From Hyphomonadaceae bacterium (GTDB lineage Bacteria > Pseudomonadota > Alphaproteobacteria > Caulobacterales > Aquidulcibacteraceae): a stretch of 64,000 bases of DNA. Within the stretch, counting starts at the first letter, position 1, and each line of letters starts with the position of its first letter. Positions 36,455 to 47,316 of the stretch are shown in pieces. The translations under genes and the position numbers were made by a program. The stretch lies in the NCBI GenBank assembly GCA_019753105.1, contig JAIELJ010000003.1, positions 124,001-188,000 of the forward strand. Reading direction: 5' to 3'. The notes under the pieces were generated by a model, which had not been told where the DNA came from, did no database searches, and saw only the letters and a list, made by a program, of their open reading frames with translations.

Positions 36455-37512
36455 CACGCGAGCAGCGACTCAAAGCGATCAACGCCGAACTGAAAAAGCG
36501 CATTCTGATCCTGGACGGATCAATGGGCGCCTATCTGCAGGGCTTTGGCCTTAACGCCAACGATTATCACGGCACGCGCTTCACCGAGCATCCGATGTCG
36601 CTGAAAGGCAATGCGGATTTGCTGGTGCTGACGCGGCCTGACGTGATCAAAAAAATCCACGAAGGCTATCTCGCCGCCGGCGCCGATATCGTCAGCACCG
36701 ATACGTTTACGGCGAACCCGGTCAGCCAAGCCGAATACGCGCTCGATGAGATCACGCGCGAGCTCAACGTCGAAGGCGCGCGGCTGGCGCGTGAGGCGTG
36801 CGATGCGTTCGAGGCAAAGGATAAGAAGCCGCGCTTGGTCGCAGGCGCTATCGGGCCGACGACGAAATTGCTCTCAATGTCGCCGGAAGTTGGTGATCCG
36901 GGCCGCCGCGATGCGGATTTCGACGGGCTGGCGGCTGGCTACAAAGAACAAATCCTCGGCCTCATCGAAGGTGGCGCCGACATCCTGCTGATCGAGACGA
37001 TCACCGACACGTTGAACGCCAAAGCTGCGCTTTGGGCGGCGTGGGAAGCGTTCGATGAAACCGGCGTTGAGCTGCCGCTCTGGATTTCCGGCACCATCAC
37101 CGATCGCTCTGGCCGCACGCTCTCGGGGCAGACGGTGGAGGCGTTCTACAATTCGGTGCGCCACGCCAAGCCTTGGGCGGTTGGCCTGAACTGCGCGCTG
37201 GGGCCTGCTGATATGCGCGCATTCTTGGCCGATCTGTCGCGTGTCGCGGAATGCCCCGTGAGTGCTTATCCGAACGCCGGCCTGCCGAACGCGATGGGTG
37301 GCTATGATGAGACGCCGCATTCGATGGAAGAGCATTACGGCGAATGGGCGCGCGCCGGCTTGCTCAACATCGCCGGCGGCTGCTGTGGCACGACACCGGA
37401 GCACATCACGCACATGAAGCATGTGGTCGGGGGCGTGAGTCCACGGGCGATTGCGCCGCGCGATACGCGGTTGAAATTGGCTGGGCTCGAGCCGTTCACG
37501 GCTGCGGCGTAG
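36451..37512 (+). CDS. metH: Methionine synthase, homocysteine S-methyltransferase subunit (split MetH, N-terminal part)
   Basis: [52 protein letters not shown]. Confidence 0.92.
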   Translation: MTREQRLKAINAELKKRILILDGSMGAYLQGFGLNANDYHGTRFTEHPMSLKGNADLLVLTRPDVIKKIHEGYLAAGADIVSTDTFTANPVSQAEYALDEITRELNVEGARLAREACDAFEAKDKKPRLVAGAIGPTTKLLSMSPEVGDPGRRDADFDGLAAGYKEQILGLIEGGADILLIETITDTLNAKAALWAAWEAFDETGVELPLWISGTITDRSGRTLSGQTVEAFYNSVRHAKPWAVGLNCALGPADMRAFLADLSRVAECPVSAYPNAGLPNAMGGYDETPHSMEEHYGEWARAGLLNIAGGCCGTTPEHITHMKHVVGGVSPRAIAPRDTRLKLAGLEPFTAAA

Positions 37513-37521
37513 GAGGCGACG

Positions 37522-37917
37522 ATGGGAGCGTGGGGAAGCGGACACTTTGATAACGACGATGCCGGGGACTTCGTCGGTGAGTTGGTCGACTCCAAGAATT
37601 GGAGTGTTGTCGAGGCGGCATTCGATGCCGTGTTATCGATCGGCGATGGCGACTATCTTGAGGCGCCAGAAGCTTCGATGGCAGTGGCTGCTGCTGCCAT
37701 CGTCGCGCATGCGCTTGGCACGCTAGCTGCGAATATCGCGCCCGAGGACGTGCCCGCGATCGGAGCGCTTGGTTCACCCGACACTGCACTTGTGACGAAG
37801 GCTCGGGCGGCGGTCGCTCGCCTAAAAAAGCAATCGGAGCTTGGCGATCTCTGGGAGGAGGCTGGCGAAAAGGACGAGTGGCTGGCCACTATCGATCAGC
37901 TTGAGCAAGCGCTTTGA
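37522..37917 (+). CDS. DUF4259-like protein between metH halves
   Basis: [27 protein letters not shown]... typical of DUF4259 proteins. Confidence 0.8.
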   Translation: MGAWGSGHFDNDDAGDFVGELVDSKNWSVVEAAFDAVLSIGDGDYLEAPEASMAVAAAAIVAHALGTLAANIAPEDVPAIGALGSPDTALVTKARAAVARLKKQSELGDLWEEAGEKDEWLATIDQLEQAL

Positions 37918-40580
37918 CGGATACCGCAAACCCCTTCGCAAACTTCGTCATCGTCGGCGAACGCACCAATGTTACCGGTTCGGCGAAGTTTCGTAAGCTG
38001 ATCGAGGCGGACGATTATGCCGGTGCGCTGGTCGTTGCGCGTCAGCAGGTCGAGAGCGGCGCCAATGTGCTCGATGTCAACGTCGATGCGGCGATGATCG
38101 ACGGGCCGGCGGCGATGCGGCGGTTCTTGAACCTGATCGCGTCCGAGCCGGATATCGCGCGCATTCCGCTGATGATCGACAGCTCCAAATGGGAGGTGAT
38201 CGAGGCGGGGCTGAAGTGCGCGCAGGGCAAGTCGATCGTGAACTCGATTTCGCTGAAGGAAGGCGAAGCGCAGTTTCTCGAACACGCCAAACGCGTGCGC
38301 CGCTTCGGCGCCGCGGCCGTAGTGATGGCGTTTGACGAGCAAGGCCAAGCCGATACGGCCAAGCGCAAGATCGATATCTGCACGCGCGCCTACAACACGC
38401 TCGTCGACACCGGCTTTCCGCCCGAAGACATTATCTTCGATCCGAACATTTTCGCGGTCGCAACGGGCATCGAAGAACACGCCGACTACGCCAAGGCTTT
38501 CTTCGAAGCGACGGCGTACATTCGCAGCGAACTCAAAGGCGCGCACGTCTCGGGTGGCGTCTCCAACGTCTCGTTCTCGTTCCGCGGCAACGAGACTGTG
38601 CGCGAAGCGATGCACGCGGTTTTTCTCTATCACGCCATCCGCGCCGGCATGGACATGGGCATCGTCAATGCCGGTTCGCTGACGCTGTACGACGATGTCG
38701 AGCCGGAATTGCGCGAGCGCGTCGAAGACGTGCTGCTCAATCGCCGCGAGGACGGGACGGAGCGTTTGCTCGAACATGCTGAGCGCGTGAAAGGCGGCGG
38801 CAAGAAGCGCGATACGGCCAAGGATTTGGCGTGGCGCGATAAGCCGGTGAACGAGCGGCTTTCACATGCGCTGGTTCATGGCATCAACGAATTCATCGTC
38901 GAGGATACCGAGGAGGCGCGTCTCGCGGCGGCGCGGCCGCTGCACGTGATCGAGGGGCCGTTGATGGACGGCATGTCGGTCGTCGGCGATCTCTTTGGCG
39001 CGGGCAAAATGTTCTTGCCGCAAGTGGTGAAGTCCGCGCGCGTGATGAAGCAGGCGGTGGCGCATCTCATTCCGTACATGGAAGAGGAAAAGCAGCGCAC
39101 CGGCATGGCCGGCAAGTCGAACGGCAAGATCGTCATGGCGACGGTGAAGGGCGACGTGCACGATATTGGCAAGAACATCGTCGGCGTCGTGCTGCAATGT
39201 AACGGCTACGAGATCGACGATCTTGGCGTCATGGTGCCGTGCGATAAAATCTTGGCGCGCGCCAAGGAGATCGGCGCTGACGCGATTGGCCTATCGGGTC
39301 TCATCACGCCGTCGCTCGATGAAATGGTGTTTGTCGCCAGCGAAATGCAACGCACCGGCATGACGCTGCCGCTGCTGATCGGCGGTGCGACCACGTCGCG
39401 TACGCACACTGCGGTGAAGATCGCCCCCGTTTATGCGGGGCCGACGCTTTATGTGTCGGATGCTTCGCGCGCGGTGCCTGTGGTGCAGAAGCTGCTCGGT
39501 GCTGATCGAGATGCTTTGGTGTCTGAGACAAAGGCGGATCAAGTCGCGGCGCGTGAGAGCTATCTCGCGGGGCAGGACAAGCGCCCGCGTATGCCTCTGG
39601 CGAAAGCTCGTGAACGTGCGCCGCAATTGGAGTTTGCGCCGGTTAAGCCGAGCTTTCTTGGTGTGAAGAGCTATGCGGAATATCCGCTCGAAGAGCTTGT
39701 GCCGTATATCGATTGGACGCCGTTCTTTGCGTCGTGGGATCTGATCGGGCGCTATCCTGATATTTTGCAGGACAACATCGTCGGCGAGCCGGCGCGCGCT
39801 CTCTATAAGGATGCGCGCGCGATGCTGGATCAGCTCGTCGCGGAGAAATGGGTGAGGGCATCGGGTGTCATGGGCTTTTGGTCCGCGAACCGCGATGGCG
39901 ATGACATTGTGCTCTGGGAAGACGAGAAGCGCGTCAAAGAAAAAGCGCGCTTCTTCACGTTGCGCCAGCAGATGGACAAAGGGCCGTCGAGCGGCGCCAA
40001 AGGCAATTTTGCGCTTGCCGATTTCATCGCGCCCAATGGCACGCCGGATTATGTCGGCGCTTTCGCCGTGACGGCGGGGATTGGCGAGGAGGATGTCGCC
40101 ATCCGCTTCAAGCGCGCCAATGACGATTACTCCGCCATCATGGCGCAGGCGCTCTGCGATCGTTTGGCGGAGGCGTTTGCCGAAGCGATGCACGCGAAGG
40201 TGCGGCGCGAATTGTGGGGCTATGCGGCGGAAGAGACGCTTGGGTATGACGAACTGCTCGCGGAAAAATATCGTGGCATTCGCCCCGCGCCCGGCTATCC
40301 GGCGCAGCCCGATCACACCGAGAAGCGCACGATCTTCGATCTGCTCGACGCCACGAAGAACACAGGCATTGATCTCACCGAAAGCATGGCGATGACGCCA
40401 CCATCGTCCGTCTCCGGCCTCTATTTCGCGCATCCGCGCGCGGAGTATTTCGGTGTCGGCAAAATCGATCGCGATCAGGTCGAGGATTATGCGCGCCGCA
40501 AGGGGTGGGATTTGGCGACGGCGGAGCGGTGGTTGTCACCGATTTTGGCTTATGATCCGCTGATTGCGAAGGCGGGGTAG
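37914..40580 (+). CDS. metH: Methionine synthase, pterin/cobalamin-binding and activation domains (split MetH, C-terminal part)
   Basis: [16 protein letters not shown]; cobalamin motif [29 protein letters not shown]; activation domain [21 protein letters not shown] start overlaps upstream TGA. Confidence 0.93.
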   Translation: MTDTANPFANFVIVGERTNVTGSAKFRKLIEADDYAGALVVARQQVESGANVLDVNVDAAMIDGPAAMRRFLNLIASEPDIARIPLMIDSSKWEVIEAGLKCAQGKSIVNSISLKEGEAQFLEHAKRVRRFGAAAVVMAFDEQGQADTAKRKIDICTRAYNTLVDTGFPPEDIIFDPNIFAVATGIEEHADYAKAFFEATAYIRSELKGAHVSGGVSNVSFSFRGNETVREAMHAVFLYHAIRAGMDMGIVNAGSLTLYDDVEPELRERVEDVLLNRREDGTERLLEHAERVKGGGKKRDTAKDLAWRDKPVNERLSHALVHGINEFIVEDTEEARLAAARPLHVIEGPLMDGMSVVGDLFGAGKMFLPQVVKSARVMKQAVAHLIPYMEEEKQRTGMAGKSNGKIVMATVKGDVHDIGKNIVGVVLQCNGYEIDDLGVMVPCDKILARAKEIGADAIGLSGLITPSLDEMVFVASEMQRTGMTLPLLIGGATTSRTHTAVKIAPVYAGPTLYVSDASRAVPVVQKLLGADRDALVSETKADQVAARESYLAGQDKRPRMPLAKARERAPQLEFAPVKPSFLGVKSYAEYPLEELVPYIDWTPFFASWDLIGRYPDILQDNIVGEPARALYKDARAMLDQLVAEKWVRASGVMGFWSANRDGDDIVLWEDEKRVKEKARFFTLRQQMDKGPSSGAKGNFALADFIAPNGTPDYVGAFAVTAGIGEEDVAIRFKRANDDYSAIMAQALCDRLAEAFAEAMHAKVRRELWGYAAEETLGYDELLAEKYRGIRPAPGYPAQPDHTEKRTIFDLLDATKNTGIDLTESMAMTPPSSVSGLYFAHPRAEYFGVGKIDRDQVEDYARRKGWDLATAERWLSPILAYDPLIAKAG

Positions 40581-40582
40581 TT

Positions 40583-41002
40583 GTGGCGAGAGTTTCGATT
40601 TATCTATTCGACGATCGAGTGTTCGTTCAGGCGCAGGCGAAGACGGAGTCGGGATTTCATTTCTCTGCGGGCCCAATCACCGTGGTTCATGTAGATGCAG
40701 AGGCGATCAGTGTCGCAGTGGTGCAGGCGTTGCAATCTTACCGAGCTGAGCCCAGGACGCTCGGTGTAAGCCATGAAGAGCAATTGCATGTTGCTGCGGG
40801 GCTCGACGGGTGGGACGAATTTGAGCGCCGCGCCAAGTATGTGAGTGTCTCACAGCAAAATGAGCAGATTAAGGTTCGGCCTTGGAGAAACGCCGGCCCG
40901 CGGTGGGGACGTGTCGCCGTAGATGGGCGGGAACGCGTGGTCGCTGCAGACTCACGGCAGCTTGGCGTAACTATTCTCGCGGCGCTCGATGACGCTGAAT
41001 AG
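40583..41002 (+). CDS. Hypothetical protein
   Basis: 139 aa ORF immediately after metH. Confidence 0.5.
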   Translation: MARVSIYLFDDRVFVQAQAKTESGFHFSAGPITVVHVDAEAISVAVVQALQSYRAEPRTLGVSHEEQLHVAAGLDGWDEFERRAKYVSVSQQNEQIKVRPWRNAGPRWGRVAVDGRERVVAADSRQLGVTILAALDDAE

Positions 41003-41147
41003 CTGAGCGCAGGGTACAACCCGCCGATTGCGCGGGCAGGCTAGGGAACTCACGGCATTTCGTCCGGCCCGGAGCACTCTCCATCGCAATTTCCTGGCTC
41101 CCCGCGCGCGCGGGGCCTAGGAAGGCCCCCTAATCTCGGGGACCTTC

Positions 41148-43973
41148 ATGAAACGTATGATCACGATGTTCGCGGCCGCTTTCGCGCTGGTTGCGTGCGC
41201 GACCGCGTCGGCGCCGCAGGGCGGTTCGGGCGCGCTCGAAGTCGCGCCGCTGAACTATTCGGTGCGCACGCTGGCGAACGGCTTGCGCGTCTATTCGATG
41301 CCGGATTCCAACACGGCCAACGTTTCGGTGCAGGTCTGGTACGATGTGGGTTCCGTTGATGACCCGGCCGGCCGCTCGGGCTTCGCGCACCTCTTTGAAC
41401 ACATTATGTTCAAGTCGACGCGCAACATGCCGAGCGAGACCTTTGATCGGCTGACGGAAGATGTCGGCGGCTACAACAACGCGTCGACCTATGATGACTT
41501 CACCAACTATTACGAAGTCGTCCCCGCCAACCACCTCCGCCGCGTGCTCTGGGCCGAGGCGGATCGCATGGGCACGCTCGTCGTCAATGAAGCGACGTTC
41601 GATTCAGAGCGCGACGTTGTGAAGGAAGAGCTGCGCCAGCGCGTGCTCGCCTCGCCCTATGGCCGCTTGTTCTATCTCTTCCTCAATCAAGTGAACTACA
41701 CGGTCCACCCCTATGGCCGCCCCGGCATCGGCTCGATCGAAGATCTTGATGCGGCGACCGTCGATGACGTGCGCCAGTTTCACGAAATGTACTATCGTCC
41801 GGACAACGCCATTCTCGTCGTCTCCGGCAATTTCAACCAAGCCGAACTCGACGCCTGGGTGGATGAGTATTTCGGCGACATCGAGCGTCCGACGCGCGAA
41901 ATCCCACGCGATTATCCGGATGAGCCGGTCCGCACGCAGCCGCGTGAGTACACGGTCTATGCGCCGAACGTGCCGCTGCCGGCTGTGATGATTTCCTATC
42001 CGCAACCGGAATCGACCCACCCCGACATTCCGGTGCTGATGGTGATCGACGCGATTCTCTCGCGCGGCGAGTCTTCACGGCTTTATCAGTCGCTGGTTTA
42101 TGACGAACAGATCGCGACGAGCGTCTTCACCAACCTTGAAGCGACGCAAGATCCGGGCGCCTATTCGCTGTTTGCGATCCTCTCGGGCGGCCAAGATGCG
42201 AACGCCGGTCTGGCGAGCCTGACGGCGCAAGTTGCGCGCATGCGCGATGGATCGGTAACGCAAGCTGAACTCGACGAGGCGAAGAACGAGATCGTCACCG
42301 GCACGATCCAGGCGCGCGAAACCGCTGAAGGCCGCGCCAGCGAACTGGCGGATTCCGTCATCCGCTATGGCGATCCGGCTTATGCCGACCGCATGCTGGC
42401 CGCGATCCAGCGCACGACCGCCGCTGACATCCAGCGCGTGTCGCGCTCGATCTTCAACGAGAACCGCCGCGTCGTCGTGCGCTACCTGCCGGAGCAGGAA
42501 GGCGTCACGGGCGATACGATCGCGACGTCGCCGACGATCCAAGCCCGTGCGCTGAACATCCCGGCGTCCGAGATCACGATCTACACGCTGGCGTCTGAGG
42601 CGGAGCGCGAGCAGCCGCCGGCTGCAGGCACGCCGATCAACGCGCGTATTCCTTCTGCGTCGCAGCGCACGCTCTCGAACGGCTTGCGCGTCATCGTTGC
42701 GCCGAACCGGGCTTTGCCGCTGATCAGCGCAGATCTGCGCGTCGCCACCGGCAGCGCCACCGATCCGCAAGGCCGCGCGGGCCTCGCCGGCATGACGGCC
42801 GACCTGCTCACGCGCGGCACGACCACGCGCAGCGCAACGCAGATCGCAAGCGAGATTGAATCGCTCGGCGCCGATCTCGGTTCCGGTGCGGGCGTCGATT
42901 CCTCATCGGTCTCGATGCAGACGCGTTCGGATCGCCAAGCGGAGGCGTTCACCGTGTTCGCCGACGTTGTCCGCAATCCGGCCTTCGCTGGCGAAGAACT
43001 GGAGCGCGCACGCGCCGAAGCGCTTGACGGCTTGCAAGTTGCGCTCAGCACGCCGGGCTCGATCTCGGGCTTTGCGATGACGCGGGCGCTTTACGGTGAA
43101 ACGCCGTATGGCGCGATTGCATCGCCAACGACGCTCGCCGCCATCAGCACTGACGGCATGAGCGAATTCCACCGCACGTATTGGCGTCCGGATAATGCCG
43201 TGCTCGTCATCACTGGCGATGTCTCTGCGGAAGAGGGCTTTGCGATCGCGGAGCGTCACTTCGGCAATTGGGCGCGTCCTGCCGCGGCGTTGCCGGCGCG
43301 TCCGGATGCGAGCGCTTGGGCCTCGGGTGTGCGCACCATCGTCGTCGATCTGCCTGACACCGGCCAAGCCGCTGTCGCGATGGGTCTGCGCGGGGTTGCG
43401 CGCACCGATGCGGATTACTTCCCGCTTCTGGTCGCCAACAATGTGCTCGGCGGCGGTTACTCGGCGCGTCTCAATACCGAGATCCGCATCCGCCGCGGCC
43501 TCTCATACGGCGCAGGCTCCTCGCTCTCGGCGCGCGCCGCACCTGGGCCGATCATCGCTTCGGCGCAAACGCGCAACGATGCGGCGGTTCAAGTCTATGA
43601 GCTGATGTCGGCGGAAATCTCGCGCATCGCGGCGCAGACCGTGTCCGATAGCGAGCTTACTGCGCGCAAGGCGGTGCTGATCGGCGGCTTTGGCCGCACG
43701 GTTGAGACGACGGCCGGCCTCGCCGGTCAAATCTCGACGCTGGCGCTCTATGGTCTGCCGCCGGAACGTCTCGGCACGTATGTCTCCGACATTACCGCTG
43801 TGACGCCGGAACAAGCGCGCGCCGCGGCGCAGCGTTACTTTGATCCTGCCCGGGCGGACCTCGTCATCGTCGGCGATGCTCAGCACTTCTACGATGGCAT
43901 CCGCCGCGCCCGGCCCAATGCCGAGCGCATACCGGCGGATCAGCTCAACCTCGATCGCGAGTCGTTGCGCTAA
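41148..43973 (+). CDS. M16-family zinc metallopeptidase (two tandem M16 modules)
   Basis: Zinc motif GFAHLFEHIMFKSTRNMPSE in first half; second module GLAGMTADLLTRGTTTRSATQIASEIESLGADLGSGAG lacks HxxEH. Confidence 0.93.
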   Translation: MKRMITMFAAAFALVACATASAPQGGSGALEVAPLNYSVRTLANGLRVYSMPDSNTANVSVQVWYDVGSVDDPAGRSGFAHLFEHIMFKSTRNMPSETFDRLTEDVGGYNNASTYDDFTNYYEVVPANHLRRVLWAEADRMGTLVVNEATFDSERDVVKEELRQRVLASPYGRLFYLFLNQVNYTVHPYGRPGIGSIEDLDAATVDDVRQFHEMYYRPDNAILVVSGNFNQAELDAWVDEYFGDIERPTREIPRDYPDEPVRTQPREYTVYAPNVPLPAVMISYPQPESTHPDIPVLMVIDAILSRGESSRLYQSLVYDEQIATSVFTNLEATQDPGAYSLFAILSGGQDANAGLASLTAQVARMRDGSVTQAELDEAKNEIVTGTIQARETAEGRASELADSVIRYGDPAYADRMLAAIQRTTAADIQRVSRSIFNENRRVVVRYLPEQEGVTGDTIATSPTIQARALNIPASEITIYTLASEAEREQPPAAGTPINARIPSASQRTLSNGLRVIVAPNRALPLISADLRVATGSATDPQGRAGLAGMTADLLTRGTTTRSATQIASEIESLGADLGSGAGVDSSSVSMQTRSDRQAEAFTVFADVVRNPAFAGEELERARAEALDGLQVALSTPGSISGFAMTRALYGETPYGAIASPTTLAAISTDGMSEFHRTYWRPDNAVLVITGDVSAEEGFAIAERHFGNWARPAAALPARPDASAWASGVRTIVVDLPDTGQAAVAMGLRGVARTDADYFPLLVANNVLGGGYSARLNTEIRIRRGLSYGAGSSLSARAAPGPIIASAQTRNDAAVQVYELMSAEISRIAAQTVSDSELTARKAVLIGGFGRTVETTAGLAGQISTLALYGLPPERLGTYVSDITAVTPEQARAAAQRYFDPARADLVIVGDAQHFYDGIRRARPNAERIPADQLNLDRESLR

Positions 43974-43981
43974 TCGAATAT

Positions 43982-44013
43982 CGCGCCGCGGCGTCAGGTG
44001 ACGCTGCGGCGCG
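43982..44013 (+). terminator. Strong hairpin after M16 peptidase
   Basis: CGCGCCGCGGCGTCA-GG-TGACGCTGCGGCGCG; 15-bp stem, one mismatch. Confidence 0.45.
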
Positions 44014-44036
44014 ACTCGGTTACAGATTCGGACGCT

Positions 44037-44402
44037 ATGTTTGCGCGTAACGTCTTCCGAGTTGTCGCCGTTGCTGTCGGCTTGAGCACTTTGTCGTTCG
44101 CGGCGGGTGTGGCTGGCGATCTCTCGGTCTCGCAGACGCCGAACTACGGTGAGCGCGTCGTGCTTCGGCTGCCGCCGGCAATCCCAGGCGACGCGCCGCG
44201 CGCAGCGCCCTTGTTATCCACAGCCACGGCGGAAGCGATTGCGCTGCCGCAGCAGCGCGCAATTCGATTCGAACCGGTGCGGCTGCGATCGGTCGACGCC
44301 GAACTGCTCGTTAACGACTACGCGTCGCTTTCTCTCGCGCCGTTGCCGAAACTCCGCACGGTTTGGGCGGCAAAACCGGCGCTTCGCCCCACGGAAGCCT
44401 AA
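44037..44402 (+). CDS. Hypothetical protein with N-terminal hydrophobic segment
   Basis: MFARNVFRVVAVAVGLSTLSFAAGVAG... Confidence 0.5.
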   Translation: MFARNVFRVVAVAVGLSTLSFAAGVAGDLSVSQTPNYGERVVLRLPPAIPGDAPRAAPLLSTATAEAIALPQQRAIRFEPVRLRSVDAELLVNDYASLSLAPLPKLRTVWAAKPALRPTEA

Positions 44403-44489
44403 GTGAGTGCGGCTTTGCCGCAACACTGGCGCAAGACGTCTGCAACACCGTCAAAAAAGCGCCTGCTTCCGAGCGCTCTTCTTGAGCCC

Positions 44490-45242
44490 ATGAGCCATTC
44501 CTTTGCGCCGAGTCTGACCGGGTGCGCGGCGCTTCTCGCCGCGCTGGTCGTCGGCGCGCCGGCTGAGGCTCAGGCGCAGGACGGCACTGCACCGGTCCCG
44601 GTGGGCAATTTCCGCGAAACCACTTCCGGCGCCACGCGCTATGCGACGCCCGACGGGCAGATCCGTTTCATCTTCGAACGCTCCGGCCGCTCGGTTGCGC
44701 TGCTGCGGCTTGAAGGCGATCCGGAAGTGCACGTCCTGCACCCACAGCCCGCGGCTGGCGGCGGCTCGATCTATCGTAGCGAGGATGGCAGCATCATGCT
44801 GCGTGTCACTGCCGCCGGCGGCATCACGCTTTACACGCGCGCGCTGCAAACAGGCGCGCCGGCTTCGGAAGAAGGCCGCGTTGGGCGCCTGACGCCGGAA
44901 GCGATCGCCGTCGCGGATATGCAGCAGCGCTTCCGCACGCTGCAAAGCCGCGCGCGCCAGCGCATCGGCCAGACGGTGACGTTCTCTGTGCCGGCGCAAT
45001 TGCCGCCGGATGTGGCCGGTCTTGTTGTCGATGCCGCCGAGCGCGCCGCCGAAGGGCTCGCTGCCGCGCCAATGACCAGCGTGCGCCGTGTCATCATCTC
45101 GCTTGGCCGCCAGCCGGCGGTAGCGCTTCGTGGCGACACGCTCTTCATTCAGGTGGCGCCGCAATACGGCTATGCCGGGCGCCCGTCCTCCATGACGATC
45201 CGCAACATCGTCACCGGATCGGTCCAGGGACCAGAACAATAG
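44490..45242 (+). CDS. Secreted hypothetical protein
   Basis: Signal peptide MSHSFAPSLTGCAALLAALVVGAPAEAQAQ. Confidence 0.6.
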   Translation: MSHSFAPSLTGCAALLAALVVGAPAEAQAQDGTAPVPVGNFRETTSGATRYATPDGQIRFIFERSGRSVALLRLEGDPEVHVLHPQPAAGGGSIYRSEDGSIMLRVTAAGGITLYTRALQTGAPASEEGRVGRLTPEAIAVADMQQRFRTLQSRARQRIGQTVTFSVPAQLPPDVAGLVVDAAERAAEGLAAAPMTSVRRVIISLGRQPAVALRGDTLFIQVAPQYGYAGRPSSMTIRNIVTGSVQGPEQ

Positions 45243-45266
45243 GCCGCCGAAAGGCGGCGTTTTCAT
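45243..45266 (+). terminator. Rho-independent terminator-like hairpin
   Basis: GCCGCC-GAAA-GGCGGC followed by GTTTTCATTT. Confidence 0.7.
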
Positions 45267-45271
45267 TTCAT

Positions 45272-45314
45272 CGTCATTCCGGCGCATCGCGTTAGCGATG
45301 AGCCCGGAATGACG
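45272..45314. repeat. REP-like palindromic intergenic element
   Basis: CGTCATTCCGG-gcg...CATCGC-gtta-GCGATG...-CCGGAATGACG nested inverted repeats. Confidence 0.6.
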
Positions 45315-45316
45315 AC

Positions 45317-46078
45317 TTATTTGAACATATCCTTCCGCGCGCGCAGGTCCGCGAAAGCTTCGACGTCGGTTGCGTCGGGCTTCATGATCGAGTGCTTCAG
45401 AAGAGGCGCGCGCAGGAACGGGTTGGTGCGCAATTCGATGTCGAGCGTCATCGGCACGGTCGGTTTGCCCTCCGCGCGCAGCTTTTTCACTTCGGCAACG
45501 CGCGCCTGGAGGTCCCTATTGACCGGATCGTAGTAGATCGCAAAGCGGGCGTTCGCTTCGGTGTATTCGTGCGCGCAATAGAGTGTTGTCTCGCGCGGCA
45601 GTGCTGCGATCTTGGAGAGGCTCGTCCACATCTGATCTGGCGTGCCTTCAAACAAACGTCCGCAGCCCATCGCAAAGATCGCATCGCCGACAAACGCCAC
45701 GCGCTGATCGTCAAACACGAACGCGATATGCCCGAGCGTGTGGCCGCCCACGTTCAGCACCCGCGCCGTTTGGCCGCCCAGTGAAACTGTATCGCCGTCG
45801 TCAACGACGCGATCGGGCGCCACGCCGATGCGCTCCACTTCCGCCGGCCCCGTCACGACGGCGCCGGTCTTCGCCTTGATCTCGGCATTGCCGCCGGCGT
45901 GATCGGGGTGCCAATGCGTGTTCCAGATGTCGGTGATGCGCCAGCCCTTCGCATCGGCTTGGCGGATGATCTCGTCTGCGTCGGGCGTATCGATCGTGGC
46001 GGTGGCGCCGGTTGCTTCATCATGAATGAGGAAGCCGTAATTGTCCGAGAGGCAGGGGAATTGATGGATTTGAAGCAT
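45317..46078 (-). CDS. gloB: Hydroxyacylglutathione hydrolase
   Basis: IWNTHWHPDHAGGNAEI; GHTLGHIAFVF; ALPRETTLYCAHEYTEANARFA. Confidence 0.94.
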   Translation of the reverse strand: MLQIHQFPCLSDNYGFLIHDEATGATATIDTPDADEIIRQADAKGWRITDIWNTHWHPDHAGGNAEIKAKTGAVVTGPAEVERIGVAPDRVVDDGDTVSLGGQTARVLNVGGHTLGHIAFVFDDQRVAFVGDAIFAMGCGRLFEGTPDQMWTSLSKIAALPRETTLYCAHEYTEANARFAIYYDPVNRDLQARVAEVKKLRAEGKPTVPMTLDIELRTNPFLRAPLLKHSIMKPDATDVEAFADLRARKDMFK

Positions 46079-46101
46079 GTCCTAGCCTAGCTCTCTCAGA
46101 C

Positions 46102-47234
<1,133 letters not shown>

Positions 47235-47316
47235 GCGCCGTTCGTCGCAACGCTGGGCAGGGGCGTCCGGGATCGGCTAGGTTCCGTCCGATCTAAACAT
47301 CCGAAGGGACCCCTCC

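Noticed and set aside
36451-40580. Split metH as a broken pseudogene
   Set aside because: The break lies between functional modules, both parts have complete conserved motifs and starts, and split MetH is known in alphaproteobacteria.
41148-43973. Internal duplication in the M16 peptidase as a novel fusion
   Set aside because: Tandem active/inactive M16 modules are a standard architecture for this family.
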